DNA of 64,000 nucleotides from an uncultured Eubacteriales bacterium (lineage in GTDB: Bacteria; Bacillota; Clostridia; Oscillospirales; CAG-272): contig URPL01000007.1 in NCBI GenBank assembly GCA_900549725.1, forward strand, positions 7,169 to 71,168. The letters are read 5' to 3'. The notes beneath the pieces were generated by a model. The model was not told where the DNA came from. It did not search any database and saw only the letters and a program-made list of their open reading frames with translations. The translations under genes and the position numbers were made by a program. Below, piece by piece: positions 17,141 to 25,247 of the stretch (position 1 is the stretch's first letter; each line of letters begins with the position of its first letter).

Positions 17141-17257
17141 AGATAAGCTGAACCGCTGAAAACCAAAAGCGAAAGATGCATTGCTGTGTGCATTTTCCGA
17201 GAAGATTGATTCGTTTGCGGCACAAAGCAAGGCATTGTTCTTGCTTTGTGCTTTTTT
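17141..17257 (+). ncRNA. Putative short RNA or attenuated leader of about 115 nt
   Basis: Bounded by the consensus promoter just upstream and a strong intrinsic terminator at its end. Contains small hairpins (cgct/agcg around 17155-17172; atgca/tgcat at 17176-17180 and 17189-17193) before the terminator stem. No open frame with a ribosome site was seen inside. It matches no riboswitch class I recognise. It could be an independent small RNA or a transcription-attenuation leader for the downstream secreted ORF. Confidence 0.55.
17220..17257 (+). terminator. Strong intrinsic terminator within the leader
   Basis: A 12-bp perfect stem gcacaaagcaag/cttgctttgtgc (17220-17231 and 17240-17251), loop gcattgtt, then six T residues. 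It lies upstream of the caspase-like gene rather than after a gene. Confidence 0.88.
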
Positions 17258-17380
17258 GTTTGTGTCGGAAGTTTGGCTTCAATTTTTAAGGATTTTTGCA
17301 GCTTTGTTCGTCTAAATGTTTTGATTGCATAACGAAAGAGGCGATACCAATGAACAATTTGACCTGTACTTAACTTAATT

Positions 17381-18034
17381 TTGTTTTCTTTGGTGTCTGT
17401 TTTACCACTTGCAGCGTCCGGAAAGGCGTATATTTTTACAATAAACTGGACCGGAACCGGGGCAATTGACACGACGGCTGCCGGAAGCGAGGAAGTTCTT
17501 AGACATTTGTGGAATATGGGATATGATGCAGGAATGTATTTGAATAACAGTGCTTCTGCGGGCTATTCCGTCATGCCGAATTCTAAAATTTGGGTTATTT
17601 CATCGCATGGGGAACAGGGTGTTCTTCATATGGGAGGAAGCTTCGGGGCTTCAGAGCTATATGCTGATTCAACAGCCGGCGGTACAAATCGCTCGCTTTC
17701 AAATTTAGCGACATCATCACTTTCCGGTGTAAGATTGGTTATGTTCTCAGCTTGCTACAGCGGAGTTACATCCGGCGAGTATGGAAATTTGGTTAGCATG
17801 GTTCGTAACAAAGGTGCGCAGTGTGTTGTAGGCTGGAACGATGCACTTCGAAATTCAACATCAAATGAATGGATTCGCTTGTTTTTTGAAGAAGCAAACC
17901 AGGCACATGAACCGATTTGGGAATGCTTTAATCATGCAGATTATTGGTCAAGCTATTTCGGTCCATCATATGCCGTGGAAGAATTAAAAAACAGGCATGA
18001 GCAAGGAAATATTGCGTTATATCTGTATCAGTAA
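17381..18034 (+). CDS. Secreted caspase-like (clan CD-type) cysteine peptidase homologue, 5' end frameshifted
   Basis: About 217 residues readable from TTG 17381. The ISSHG block (His about 76) and the FSACYSG block (Cys about 125), each after a hydrophobic strand and about 50 residues apart, form the His-Cys dyad layout of clan CD peptidases (caspase/gingipain/CHAT-like fold). The N-terminus is the tail of a signal peptide (LVSVLPLAASGKA) with no ribosome site of its own. A good site (gaaagagg, 17334-17341) and ATG at 17350 lie upstream in a different frame that stops at 17371. A single-base shift near 17357-17362 would join them. More AT-rich than its neighbours by eye, which hints at transfer. 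The peptidase assignment is motif-based; activity and expression are uncertain. Confidence 0.6.
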   Translation: MFSLVSVLPLAASGKAYIFTINWTGTGAIDTTAAGSEEVLRHLWNMGYDAGMYLNNSASAGYSVMPNSKIWVISSHGEQGVLHMGGSFGASELYADSTAGGTNRSLSNLATSSLSGVRLVMFSACYSGVTSGEYGNLVSMVRNKGAQCVVGWNDALRNSTSNEWIRLFFEEANQAHEPIWECFNHADYWSSYFGPSYAVEELKNRHEQGNIALYLYQ

Positions 18035-18070
18035 CAAATGAATGAAAAGAATGAATATTGGAGGAAAACA

Positions 18071-18835
18071 ATGAAAAAGGTGATTTTGATTTGCGGCATG
18101 GCACTTTTGCTGTGCGCGGTGATTGCAGCCCCGTTTGCCGTGCGCGCGGGGGTGCAAAAGCAAACGGACCCGCGGGCAAATGGCGACGGAATTTTGCGGC
18201 GGCAGGAGGTGCAAAAAACCGTTTCGGTTCCGCTTGCAGCAGGGCAAAGCGCTATGGCACAGTATGACAAGACCCGCCTGGTCAGCGGCGGATATGCCGA
18301 TATCTATCGGGATGAAAACGGGAACGACTATATTTTCAGGGGCGGGAATTTGTGTGGATTTTATAACAACGGAATTACTTTGCCGGCAAGCGGCTGCACC
18401 CCAATCGGCATTGCGGCGGCTGAAGCCGTTGCGCGTGAACAGCTGGCGCTTTTTTTGAAGGACGCAGATGCTTATGCGGTAAAACGGGTCTTCGAAAAGG
18501 AGAGTTACGGACAATACTATATCACCTTTGCGAAAAAGGTCGGCAATCTCTTCCTTGCAGACGGCGCAGAGGTTTGGGTGATGTATGACGGAGCGGTAAA
18601 AAGCATTTATCTTGCGCCGGGGCAGAGCGAGCCTGAGACAGACGTTGAGATGCTCTCCGAAATCACCGAACAGGATTTGAGCAGCTATGCGCAGACGGCG
18701 ATGGAACTGCTCTATCCTGATGCGGACGGGATCTTTAAAATGCAGGGATATGAGCTGCGCGGAGACGGCACGGTTTGGATCACGGGTGATTATATGGGGA
18801 GAACGGAGTGTGTGCAGTATGAGGTCGGTCAGTAA
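18071..18835 (+). CDS. Secreted protein of unknown function
   Basis: 254 residues. A clear signal peptide (MKKVILICGMALLL, cleavage near VRAG at about 29) and a soluble exported domain. Segments such as YADIYRDENGNDYIF and ALFLKDADAYAV faintly recall PepSY/YcdB-type extracellular domains, but this is weak. The start is chosen at 18071 with GGAGG 6 nt upstream. It lies 36 nt after the caspase-like ORF and overlaps the next lipoprotein gene by 17 nt, so all three are probably on one transcript. Confidence 0.75.
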   Translation: MKKVILICGMALLLCAVIAAPFAVRAGVQKQTDPRANGDGILRRQEVQKTVSVPLAAGQSAMAQYDKTRLVSGGYADIYRDENGNDYIFRGGNLCGFYNNGITLPASGCTPIGIAAAEAVAREQLALFLKDADAYAVKRVFEKESYGQYYITFAKKVGNLFLADGAEVWVMYDGAVKSIYLAPGQSEPETDVEMLSEITEQDLSSYAQTAMELLYPDADGIFKMQGYELRGDGTVWITGDYMGRTECVQYEVGQ

Positions 18836-19400
18836 GAAGCACTGTCGGAGCATTGCGCTCCTGCTTGCCGCGGTTTTTCTGTCGGCGGCGGGGCTTTTCT
18901 CCTGCGCAGACACAAAAACGAAGAGCGACGCCGATGCCCGCTTTCCCCTGCAGCCGGACAGCATTGTGATCGGCAGCGGAGGCAGGGAAATCACCGTCAC
19001 CGCCGAAGATAAGGCATATGAAGAAATCGTTGCAAGGGTGCAGAAGCTTGTGGAAAAAAGCACGGCAGAGTATGCGTTTGACACCTATAAAATGTCGGCA
19101 TATGACGCGGCGACACAGCAGCCCCTGGCACAGCTTGTCCGGCAGAGGGAAACCTTTGTGGAGTATTGGTATCAGACGGAAACGGAGCAGCTTCTCCCTG
19201 CCGGAAAAGAGGGCGGAGCGGGAGAGGGCGAGCGCATTTCGGTGCGCATGGTGCAGTTTCCGCTCACGGGGGAATATCATAGAATGTTTTTCGTCGGATA
19301 TGGGGAAGATGAGCTTTCCTATCTGCCGCCCTTTGGCGATGTGACCGATGATCTATCCCTGATTCGCTATGTGCAGGATTTAGTTGCAAAGGCGCAATGA
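18819..19400 (+). CDS. Putative lipoprotein of unknown function
   Basis: 193 residues. The N-terminus has positive charges, a hydrophobic core and a lipobox-like AGLFSC (Cys near residue 30; Phe at -2 is not ideal). It may therefore be a lipoprotein or simply secreted. The remainder is a charged soluble domain (VTAEDKAYEEIVARVQKLVEKS and RETFVEYWYQTETEQ) with no recognised family. The start overlaps the preceding gene, with GGAG upstream. It is followed by a strong terminator, closing the 17-19 kb secreted-protein block. Confidence 0.7.
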   Translation: MRSVSKKHCRSIALLLAAVFLSAAGLFSCADTKTKSDADARFPLQPDSIVIGSGGREITVTAEDKAYEEIVARVQKLVEKSTAEYAFDTYKMSAYDAATQQPLAQLVRQRETFVEYWYQTETEQLLPAGKEGGAGEGERISVRMVQFPLTGEYHRMFFVGYGEDELSYLPPFGDVTDDLSLIRYVQDLVAKAQ

Positions 19401-19405
19401 TAATT

Positions 19406-19436
19406 GCGGGGGCCGCGGGTGCGGCTCCCGTTTTTT
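19406..19436 (+). terminator. Intrinsic terminator
   Basis: GC-rich stem cgggggccgc/gcggctcccg (19407-19416 and 19421-19430, one G/T mismatch) with loop gggt, followed by tttttt. It separates the secreted-protein block from convergent dapA. Confidence 0.82.
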
Positions 19437-19440
19437 AGGC

Positions 19441-20295
19441 TTACGGCGCAAGGCTCTGCAGCGCCGTGAGCGGCAGACGCAGCACGTTTTCGCACATGCC
19501 GCGCTGCGCCATGAGATATTTTACCGGCGCGGGGCTGGTTTGGGAGAACAGCAGCCTGATCAGCGGTATGGCGTCCTTTTGCAGCTGCGCCGCCGCTGCG
19601 GTATCCCGCTTGAAAAATGCGCGGCAAAGCGCTGCGACAAGGCGGGGCTCAAGGTTTGACAGCACGGAAAACACCCCTGCCCCGCCCAGGGAAAGAAACG
19701 GCACGCAAAGATCATCGCATCCGCAATAGATATCGAGTAGATCCGAGCAGCGTGAAAACAGCTCTGCGGCATAGCCCATATCGCCGCTTGCCTCCTTGAT
19801 GCCGACAATGCGCGGGTGCTGCGCAATCTTTGCGATCTGCTCGGTTTGCATGCGCACCCCCGTGCGCGCGGGCACCTGATATAAAATAACCGGCACGGTC
19901 GCGGCATCTGCAACGGCATAAAAATGCGCCGATATGCCCTCCGTTGTTCCTTTGTTATAATACGGCGTGATGTGCAGCAGGGCGTCTGCCCCCGCATTTT
20001 GCGCCGCCTTTGTTTTTTCAATTGCCGCCGCGGTGCTGTTGCTGCCTGCCCCTGCAATCACGGGGACGCGCCCGTTTGCCGTTTTCACGGCGCCTTCGAT
20101 GCAGCGCCGCTGTTCCGCATCCGTGAGCGTTGTGCTCTCGCCCGTCGTTCCGGCGACAAGCAGCGCCGCGCTTCCTGCCGCAATCTGCGCCTCGCACAGC
20201 GCGCAGAAAGCGCCGAGGTCCAAAGCGCCGCTTTGCGAAAACGGCGTAATCAGGGCGCAGCATGCCCCCTTGAATGTCGGCTGCGTGTTCTTCAT
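19441..20295 (-). CDS. dapA: 4-hydroxy-tetrahydrodipicolinate synthase
   Basis: 284 residues. Condenses pyruvate with aspartate semialdehyde, the entry to lysine and diaminopimelate synthesis. The Schiff-base Lys is K167 in IVGIKEASGD. The catalytic Tyr is Y139 in VILYQVPARTG. GTTGE at 49-53 binds substrate. The ATG at 20295 is preferred over 20304 because GGGAGG abuts the upstream ATG but sits 9 nt before this one. The gene is single, apart from asd and without dapB beside it. Family members also include N-acetylneuraminate lyases, but the motif set favours DapA. Confidence 0.9.
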   Translation of the reverse strand: MKNTQPTFKGACCALITPFSQSGALDLGAFCALCEAQIAAGSAALLVAGTTGESTTLTDAEQRRCIEGAVKTANGRVPVIAGAGSNSTAAAIEKTKAAQNAGADALLHITPYYNKGTTEGISAHFYAVADAATVPVILYQVPARTGVRMQTEQIAKIAQHPRIVGIKEASGDMGYAAELFSRCSDLLDIYCGCDDLCVPFLSLGGAGVFSVLSNLEPRLVAALCRAFFKRDTAAAAQLQKDAIPLIRLLFSQTSPAPVKYLMAQRGMCENVLRLPLTALQSLAP

Positions 20296-20374
20296 GGCTC
20301 CCATCCTCCCTCTTTATTAACAGAATATGCGGCAGCGGCGCGGGAGGTTTTCGGAAAAATTCACGGCTTGCCCC

Positions 20375-20403
20375 TTTTCTTTTTCGGCGCTTTGTGGTAT
20401 ACT
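20375..20403 (+). promoter_or_regulatory. queA: Probable queA promoter
   Basis: TATACT (20398-20403) with an upstream TGG extended -10; the -35 region 17 nt upstream is TTTTCT (weak). It lies 55 nt before the queA start. Confidence 0.45.
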
Positions 20404-20458
20404 GCAAGATGAATGACCGGGCGCATGGGCGCACGAAAAAGCAAAGGACGGCACAAAA

Positions 20459-21517
20459 ATGGCTGAAACGGGATATTCCACAAGCGATTACGATTACGAG
20501 CTTCCGCCCGGGCTCATCGCGCAGACACCCACGCCCGTGCGGGATGCCTCGCGCCTTTTGGTGCTGAACCGAAAGGACGGCTCGGTGGAGCATCGTATTT
20601 TTCATGATATCATTGCGTATCTGAATCCCGGCGATACCCTTGTGATCAACGATTCCAAGGTGATTCCCGCGCGCCTTTACGGAGAGCGCATCGGGAAGAC
20701 GACGCGCACCCCCGCCGAGGTGGTTTTGCTGCGGCAAAGGGAGAGCGATGTGTGGGAGGCGATTGTGCGGCCGGGGAAGCGGCTGCGCCGGGGCGACCGC
20801 ATGGCGCTTGCCGAAGAGGGCGTTTTCGTGCAGATCGAAGCGGTGCTTGAGGACGGAAACCGCCTGGTGCGTTTTTTGTATGATAAAAACGAATATCCGA
20901 CGATTTATGCCCTTTTGGATAAGCTCGGCAATATGCCCCTGCCCCCTTATATTCATGAAAAGCTGGCGGACAAAAACCGCTATCAGACCGTATATGCAAA
21001 GGAAGAAGGCTCGGCGGCGGCGCCCACGGCGGGGCTGCATTTTACCCCGGAGCTGCTTGAGCGCATCCGCGAAAAGGGAATTGATATTGTTCCCGTGATG
21101 CTGCATGTGGGGCTCGGGACTTTCCGCCCTGTCAAGGAGGACGATGTGCGGCGGCACAAAATGCATTCCGAATTTATCACCGTGACCGAGGAGGCGGCGC
21201 AGCGCATCAACGCAACGCGTGCGCGCGGCGGCAGGATTATCGCCGTCGGCACCACCTCCGTGCGCACTCTGGAAAGCGCGGCGGACGAAGCGGGCATTGT
21301 GCACCCCATTGCCGCCGACACCTCCATCTTTATTTACCCCGGCTATCATTTTCGCGCGGTGGATGCCATGATCACCAATTTTCATCTGCCGAAGAGCACG
21401 CTTTTGATGCTCATTTCCGCCTTTGCCGACCGCAAGACCGTTCTGCGTACCTATGAAGAGGCGGTGCGGCAGGAATATCGCTTCTTTTCCTTCGGCGATG
21501 CAATGTTCATTCAATAA
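20459..21517 (+). CDS. queA: S-adenosylmethionine:tRNA ribosyltransferase-isomerase
   Basis: 352 residues. Transfers and rearranges the ribosyl moiety of SAM onto preQ1-modified tRNA, giving epoxyqueuosine. Diagnostic segments are YDYELPPGLIAQTP at the start, RDASRLLVL, DTLVINDSKVIPARL, GSAAAPTAGLHFTPELL and TNFHLPKSTLLMLISAF. Length is standard. It is followed after 73 nt by miaA, another tRNA-modification gene, so the two likely share a transcript. The rest of queuosine synthesis is not in the window. Confidence 0.95.
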   Translation: MAETGYSTSDYDYELPPGLIAQTPTPVRDASRLLVLNRKDGSVEHRIFHDIIAYLNPGDTLVINDSKVIPARLYGERIGKTTRTPAEVVLLRQRESDVWEAIVRPGKRLRRGDRMALAEEGVFVQIEAVLEDGNRLVRFLYDKNEYPTIYALLDKLGNMPLPPYIHEKLADKNRYQTVYAKEEGSAAAPTAGLHFTPELLERIREKGIDIVPVMLHVGLGTFRPVKEDDVRRHKMHSEFITVTEEAAQRINATRARGGRIIAVGTTSVRTLESAADEAGIVHPIAADTSIFIYPGYHFRAVDAMITNFHLPKSTLLMLISAFADRKTVLRTYEEAVRQEYRFFSFGDAMFIQ

Positions 21518-21563
21518 AAACGCAGAAAATGCGCGATGCCGCGCCCGTCTTTGCGCCGGGGGG

Positions 21564-21583
21564 ACATCTTTCCGAAAGGATGT
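21564..21583 (+). promoter_or_regulatory. Hairpin covering the miaA Shine-Dalgarno
   Basis: An 8-bp stem (acatcttt paired with aaaggatgt, one G-T pair) with loop ccga encloses the GAAAGG ribosome site of miaA 8 nt before its ATG. It could make miaA translation depend on ribosomes leaving queA. Seen in sequence; the role is inferred. Confidence 0.4.
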
Positions 21584-21590
21584 GAAACGG

Positions 21591-22556
21591 ATGCTGCAAA
21601 AGCTTGTTGCCGTTGTCGGCCCGACCGCGACGGGGAAAACCGCGCTTTCCGTCCGCCTTGCCAAGCGCTTTTGCGCAGAGGTGGTTTCCTTTGATTCCAT
21701 GCAGATCTATCGCGGCCTTTCCATTGCAAGCGCAAAGCCGACCGAGGAGGAAATGGGCGGCGTGCCGCACCATATGTTTGACATCTGCGATACAGACGAG
21801 CCGTTTTCCGTCGCCGACTATGTTTCCATGGCGCAAAGAGAGGTGCAGGATATCTCGGCGCGCGGCGCTTTGCCGATTCTTTGCGGCGGCACGGGGCTGT
21901 ATCTTGATTCGTTTTTGCGCGGAGAAGAAGCGCTGAAAAACACGGGGGGAGATCCGCAGCTGCGCGCGGCGCTGACCGAAGAATTTGAAAAAAACGGGAT
22001 TGCGCCGCTGTATGAGCGCCTGCGGCGGCAGGACCCGCAGGCTGCCGAAAAAATTCATCCGAACAATACGCGCCGTGTGATTCGCGCGCTTGAAATCTGC
22101 GAGAGCACAGGGATGAAAAAAAGCGAATGGGACGCCCGCTCCCGCGCCGCAGGGCAGAGATATGCGGTCTGCAAAATCGGTATTGCCTATCATGATCGCA
22201 CGCTGCTGTGGCAGCGAATTGAGCAAAGGGTGGATGCAATGTTCCGTGCGGGGCTTTGGCAGGAGATTTTGACGCTGTATGAAAGCGGGCGCCTGCCCAA
22301 GGACGCAACGGCGGCGCAGGCAATCGGCTGCAAGGAAATCATTCGCTGCATCGGGCGGGGAGAACCGCCGGAAAAGGCGCGGCAGGATATCATCATTGCA
22401 ACGCGGCAGTATGCCAAGCGGCAAATGACCTGGTTTCGGCGCGACGGGGCGACGCATTGGCTCTATGCCGATGCATTTCCGTGCACGCAGGCGCTGTGGG
22501 AAGCGGCGGAGGAAATCGTATCCGCATTTTTGAAGGAGGACGGCAATGGAAAATAA
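21591..22556 (+). CDS. miaA: tRNA dimethylallyltransferase
   Basis: 321 residues. Adds a dimethylallyl group to N6 of A37 in tRNAs that read UNN codons, using DMAPP from the MEP pathway (see ispH). The P-loop is GPTATGKT at 10-17. Catalytic and tRNA-binding blocks are SFDSMQIYRGL, CGGTGLYLDS and HPNNTRRVIRALEI. The start is chosen at ATG 21591 with GAAAGG upstream; in-frame upstream extensions run into queA in another frame. Overlaps the next gene by 11 nt. Confidence 0.94.
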   Translation: MLQKLVAVVGPTATGKTALSVRLAKRFCAEVVSFDSMQIYRGLSIASAKPTEEEMGGVPHHMFDICDTDEPFSVADYVSMAQREVQDISARGALPILCGGTGLYLDSFLRGEEALKNTGGDPQLRAALTEEFEKNGIAPLYERLRRQDPQAAEKIHPNNTRRVIRALEICESTGMKKSEWDARSRAAGQRYAVCKIGIAYHDRTLLWQRIEQRVDAMFRAGLWQEILTLYESGRLPKDATAAQAIGCKEIIRCIGRGEPPEKARQDIIIATRQYAKRQMTWFRRDGATHWLYADAFPCTQALWEAAEEIVSAFLKEDGNGK

Positions 22557-23805
22557 AAAGCTTTGGAATGCCCTGAAATATTTTTTACTGACCTTGCTTT
22601 GCATCGGCCTTGTCTCCTATATCATTTATCATCTTGTGCTCAGCCTTGACGATTCCGTGCAGACCGTGCCGACCACGCTTGTCACGGCGGAGGAAACGGT
22701 TTCCCAGGAGGGCTATATTTTCCGCACGGAGCAGATTGTTTACGCAACGCCCGGCAGCTTTTCCTATCGCATCGATGACGGCAAACGCGCGGCAAAGGGC
22801 GTGGCGCTGCTCGATGTGTACGATTCCGATACCTCTGCCGCGGCGCAGACGGAGTTAAAGATGCTTGACCGCAGGATCACGCGCCTGAAAAACAGCAATC
22901 TGCAGCAGGGCATGCAGTATTCCGACACAACCATCATCGACAATGAAATCAGCGATCTTTATTATACGATTTTGCAGAAGGTGCGCAACGGGGAGATGGA
23001 TTTTGCCGTACAGAAAACGGCGGATTTTGTTTCTTCGCTGAATCGCCGCCGCATTATCACCGGGAAAATCGGAGATTATAATGAGCAGATCGCGGCGCTG
23101 GAGGCGCAGCGCGATGAGTTGGTGCGGCAAACGGGCGATGTGAAGGAAACGGTATATGCCAAGGAATCCGGCTATTTCTTCTCGGATATCGATGGCTTTG
23201 AAAATATGTTTACCACGGCAAAGGTAAGCTGGATGACGCCGGAGGAATACGACGCATTGATTCATGCGGAGGCGGATTATTCCGTTTCGCAGGGGGAGGA
23301 TGGCACCGTCGCCGCCGGAAAGCTTGTCACCGATTTTCAATGGTATCTTACGGCGCAGGTGAGCCTTGATCAGCTCCGCTATTACAACGAAGCGCAGACC
23401 TATACGGTAATTTTCCCGTATAACTCGGATAAGCGCATCTCCATGCGGCTTGAAAAAATTCTGCAGTCAACCGATAATGATTCCATTGTTTTGCTGCTTG
23501 CAACACGCACAAACCCGGAGGGGTTCAACTATCTGCGGCGGCAGACCATTCAGATCGTGCGCGAGGAGACCTCCGGGTATCGCGTGCCCATTTCCGCCGT
23601 GCGCATGCAGGACGGCGTGCAGGGCGTTTATGTGTTGAGGGGATATGAGGTGGTTTTCAAAGAAATAGAAACGATTTTGGAAACCGACGGATATTTTATT
23701 GTCAAGGAAAACGACGGCACACCGGAAAGCCGCGGCAAGCTTGCATTAAACGATCAGATCATTATTTCGGGCAAGAATCTCTATGTCGGCAAAATCGTTT
23801 CCTGA
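22546..23805 (+). CDS. HlyD-like membrane-anchored adaptor protein
   Basis: 419 residues. One N-terminal membrane helix (about 13-34), then an extracytoplasmic part with a lipoyl-like beta segment, a helical hairpin (about 105-200, AQTELKMLDRRITRLKNSN) and a C-terminal beta-barrel (VPISAVRMQDGVQGVYVLRG) typical of HlyD/membrane-fusion proteins. No export ATPase or permease is nearby. This gene is recurrently found next to yggS-sepF in Clostridia, so a cell-envelope or division role is as likely as secretion. AAGGAGG ribosome site; overlaps miaA. Confidence 0.78.
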   Translation: MENKKLWNALKYFLLTLLCIGLVSYIIYHLVLSLDDSVQTVPTTLVTAEETVSQEGYIFRTEQIVYATPGSFSYRIDDGKRAAKGVALLDVYDSDTSAAAQTELKMLDRRITRLKNSNLQQGMQYSDTTIIDNEISDLYYTILQKVRNGEMDFAVQKTADFVSSLNRRRIITGKIGDYNEQIAALEAQRDELVRQTGDVKETVYAKESGYFFSDIDGFENMFTTAKVSWMTPEEYDALIHAEADYSVSQGEDGTVAAGKLVTDFQWYLTAQVSLDQLRYYNEAQTYTVIFPYNSDKRISMRLEKILQSTDNDSIVLLLATRTNPEGFNYLRRQTIQIVREETSGYRVPISAVRMQDGVQGVYVLRGYEVVFKEIETILETDGYFIVKENDGTPESRGKLALNDQIIISGKNLYVGKIVS

Positions 23806-23818
23806 GGAGGAAAAACAA

Positions 23819-24526
23819 ATGGAGAGCATTTCCGAGCGCATTGCGTTTTATCGCGAGCGCATTGAAACGCTGCGCGCGCAGCACCATATAGAAAAGCCGG
23901 TTGAGCTGATGGCGGTAACGAAATTCGTCACGCCGGAGCGCATCAATGAAGCAATTGAGCAGGGCGGCATCCGCCTCATCGGAGAAAACCGCCCGCAGGA
24001 GCTTGTGCGGAAATATGACGCGCTGCATCTTGACGGGGTGCGGGTGCATCAGATCGGCACGCTGCAAAAAAACAAGGTCAAATATGTGCTGGGGCGTGTT
24101 TGCATGATCGAATCGCTGGATTCCGTCGCTCTGGCAGCCGAGATCGACCGCCTGGCAAAAAACAGGGGGCTTTCGCCCATAGAATGCCTGCTGGAGGTCA
24201 ACATCGGGCAGGAGGAGAATAAAGGCGGCATTTTGCCGCAGGAGCTTTTTTCGGTTTACGAGCAAATTGCAGCGTTTTCACATATAAGCGTGCGCGGGCT
24301 GATGACCATTGCCCCCTTTACTGCCGACCGTGCGCAGCGCACTGCCTATTTTTCGCAAACGGAAAAGCTTTATGAGCGGCTCTGTAAGGACTATCTTCCG
24401 CCGAGAACGCAGCCGCTGCTCTCCATGGGCATGACGGAGTCCTTTGAGGAGGCGATCCTGTGCGGGGCGGATCTTGTACGCATCGGGACCGGAATTTTTG
24501 GGGCAAGAACCACGGCAAATCCGTAA
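23819..24526 (+). CDS. YggS/YlmE-family PLP homeostasis protein
   Basis: 235 residues. A PLP-binding TIM-barrel protein resembling the N-terminal domain of alanine racemase but without racemase activity; the family helps balance intracellular PLP and amino acids. The PLP Lys is K35 in MAVTKFVTPE. GENRPQEL, IGTLQKNKVK (the usual His is replaced by Thr), MGMTESFEEAI and VRIGTGIFG are present. The start at 23819 has GAGGAGG 8 nt upstream. It precedes sepF, as in many Gram-positives. Confidence 0.92.
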   Translation: MESISERIAFYRERIETLRAQHHIEKPVELMAVTKFVTPERINEAIEQGGIRLIGENRPQELVRKYDALHLDGVRVHQIGTLQKNKVKYVLGRVCMIESLDSVALAAEIDRLAKNRGLSPIECLLEVNIGQEENKGGILPQELFSVYEQIAAFSHISVRGLMTIAPFTADRAQRTAYFSQTEKLYERLCKDYLPPRTQPLLSMGMTESFEEAILCGADLVRIGTGIFGARTTANP

Positions 24527-24569
24527 TTGTGAACAAAATGTAAAATTCGGGCTTTCTTGCCGAAATATG

Positions 24570-24598
24570 ATGGCAAACGGAAAAACATATGATATAAT
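24570..24598 (+). promoter_or_regulatory. sepF: Probable sepF promoter
   Basis: ATGGCA (24570-24575), 17-nt spacer, exact TATAAT (24593-24598), about 70 nt upstream of sepF. Confidence 0.65.
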
Positions 24599-24668
24599 GG
24601 ACGAAGATGTACTATTGTGCTGTTTTTCACGATTTTCAAATACAACACAGGATCGGGAGGAAGAAAAA

Positions 24669-25193
24669 ATGGGCTTGGTTGATAAGTTCAAGAGCTTTGT
24701 CGGCGCGGACGACACATATGAAGATGAAATGATGGACGGCGATCTGTTTGAGGATGAAGATCCCTCTTACGGCGCCCAGCAGCAAACCGCGGCAGAGGAG
24801 CCGGCAAGACGCCAGAGTGCGCAGCCCTCTTCCGCCGGATATCAGTCTTCCGCTTCCATGGGCATGAGCTCTGCAATTGAGCTGCGCGTCATGAAGCCGA
24901 CGGATTATGCCAGCGTGACGCAGATTGCGGATAATTTACTGGCAAGACGCACCGTTGTGCTCAATCTGGAGGCGACCAATAAGGACACCGCGCGCCGCCT
25001 GATCGATTTTCTCAGCGGCGTTGCATACTCCATTCAGGGGCAGTTAAAGCGCGTTGCAAACAACACATTCGTGATCACTCCGAATAATGTGGATGTTTCC
25101 GGCGAACAATTGAGAAGCGAGAAGAAGGAAGAGCCAAAGCCCGAGCCGCAGCCCGCTGCCGCTCCGGCGGACGATTTGTATTCGAATCTGTAA
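24669..25193 (+). CDS. sepF: Cell division protein SepF
   Basis: 174 residues. Membrane-associated FtsZ partner that bundles FtsZ filaments and tethers the Z-ring. The N-terminal amphipathic helix MGLVDKFKSFVG is present, then an acidic low-complexity linker (about 17-70) and the conserved core (VMKPTDYASVTQIADNLL, TVVLNLEATNKDTARRLIDFL, NNTFVITPNNVDVSG). The tail is Pro/Glu-rich. The start at 24669 has GGGAGG upstream. First gene of the sepF-yggT-ylmH-divIVA-ileS cluster. Confidence 0.94.
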   Translation: MGLVDKFKSFVGADDTYEDEMMDGDLFEDEDPSYGAQQQTAAEEPARRQSAQPSSAGYQSSASMGMSSAIELRVMKPTDYASVTQIADNLLARRTVVLNLEATNKDTARRLIDFLSGVAYSIQGQLKRVANNTFVITPNNVDVSGEQLRSEKKEEPKPEPQPAAAPADDLYSNL

Positions 25194-25247
25194 TGCTCGC
25201 CCGCTTTTGCGGGGGGAAATATGGACCGAAGGAGCGCTTGATACCAT

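Noticed and set aside
15674..17230. 518-codon minus-strand frame over alr
   Set aside because: Fully antisense to alanine racemase with intact motifs on the plus strand.
17141..17257. c-di-GMP (GEMM) riboswitch identity of the leader
   Set aside because: A few short fragments look similar (gaaag, caaagc), but the order and spacing of the conserved GEMM core are absent.
20018..21700. 560-codon minus-strand open frame across dapA, queA and the miaA start
   Set aside because: It overlaps three well-supported genes and its translation shows only low-complexity Arg/His-rich sequence.
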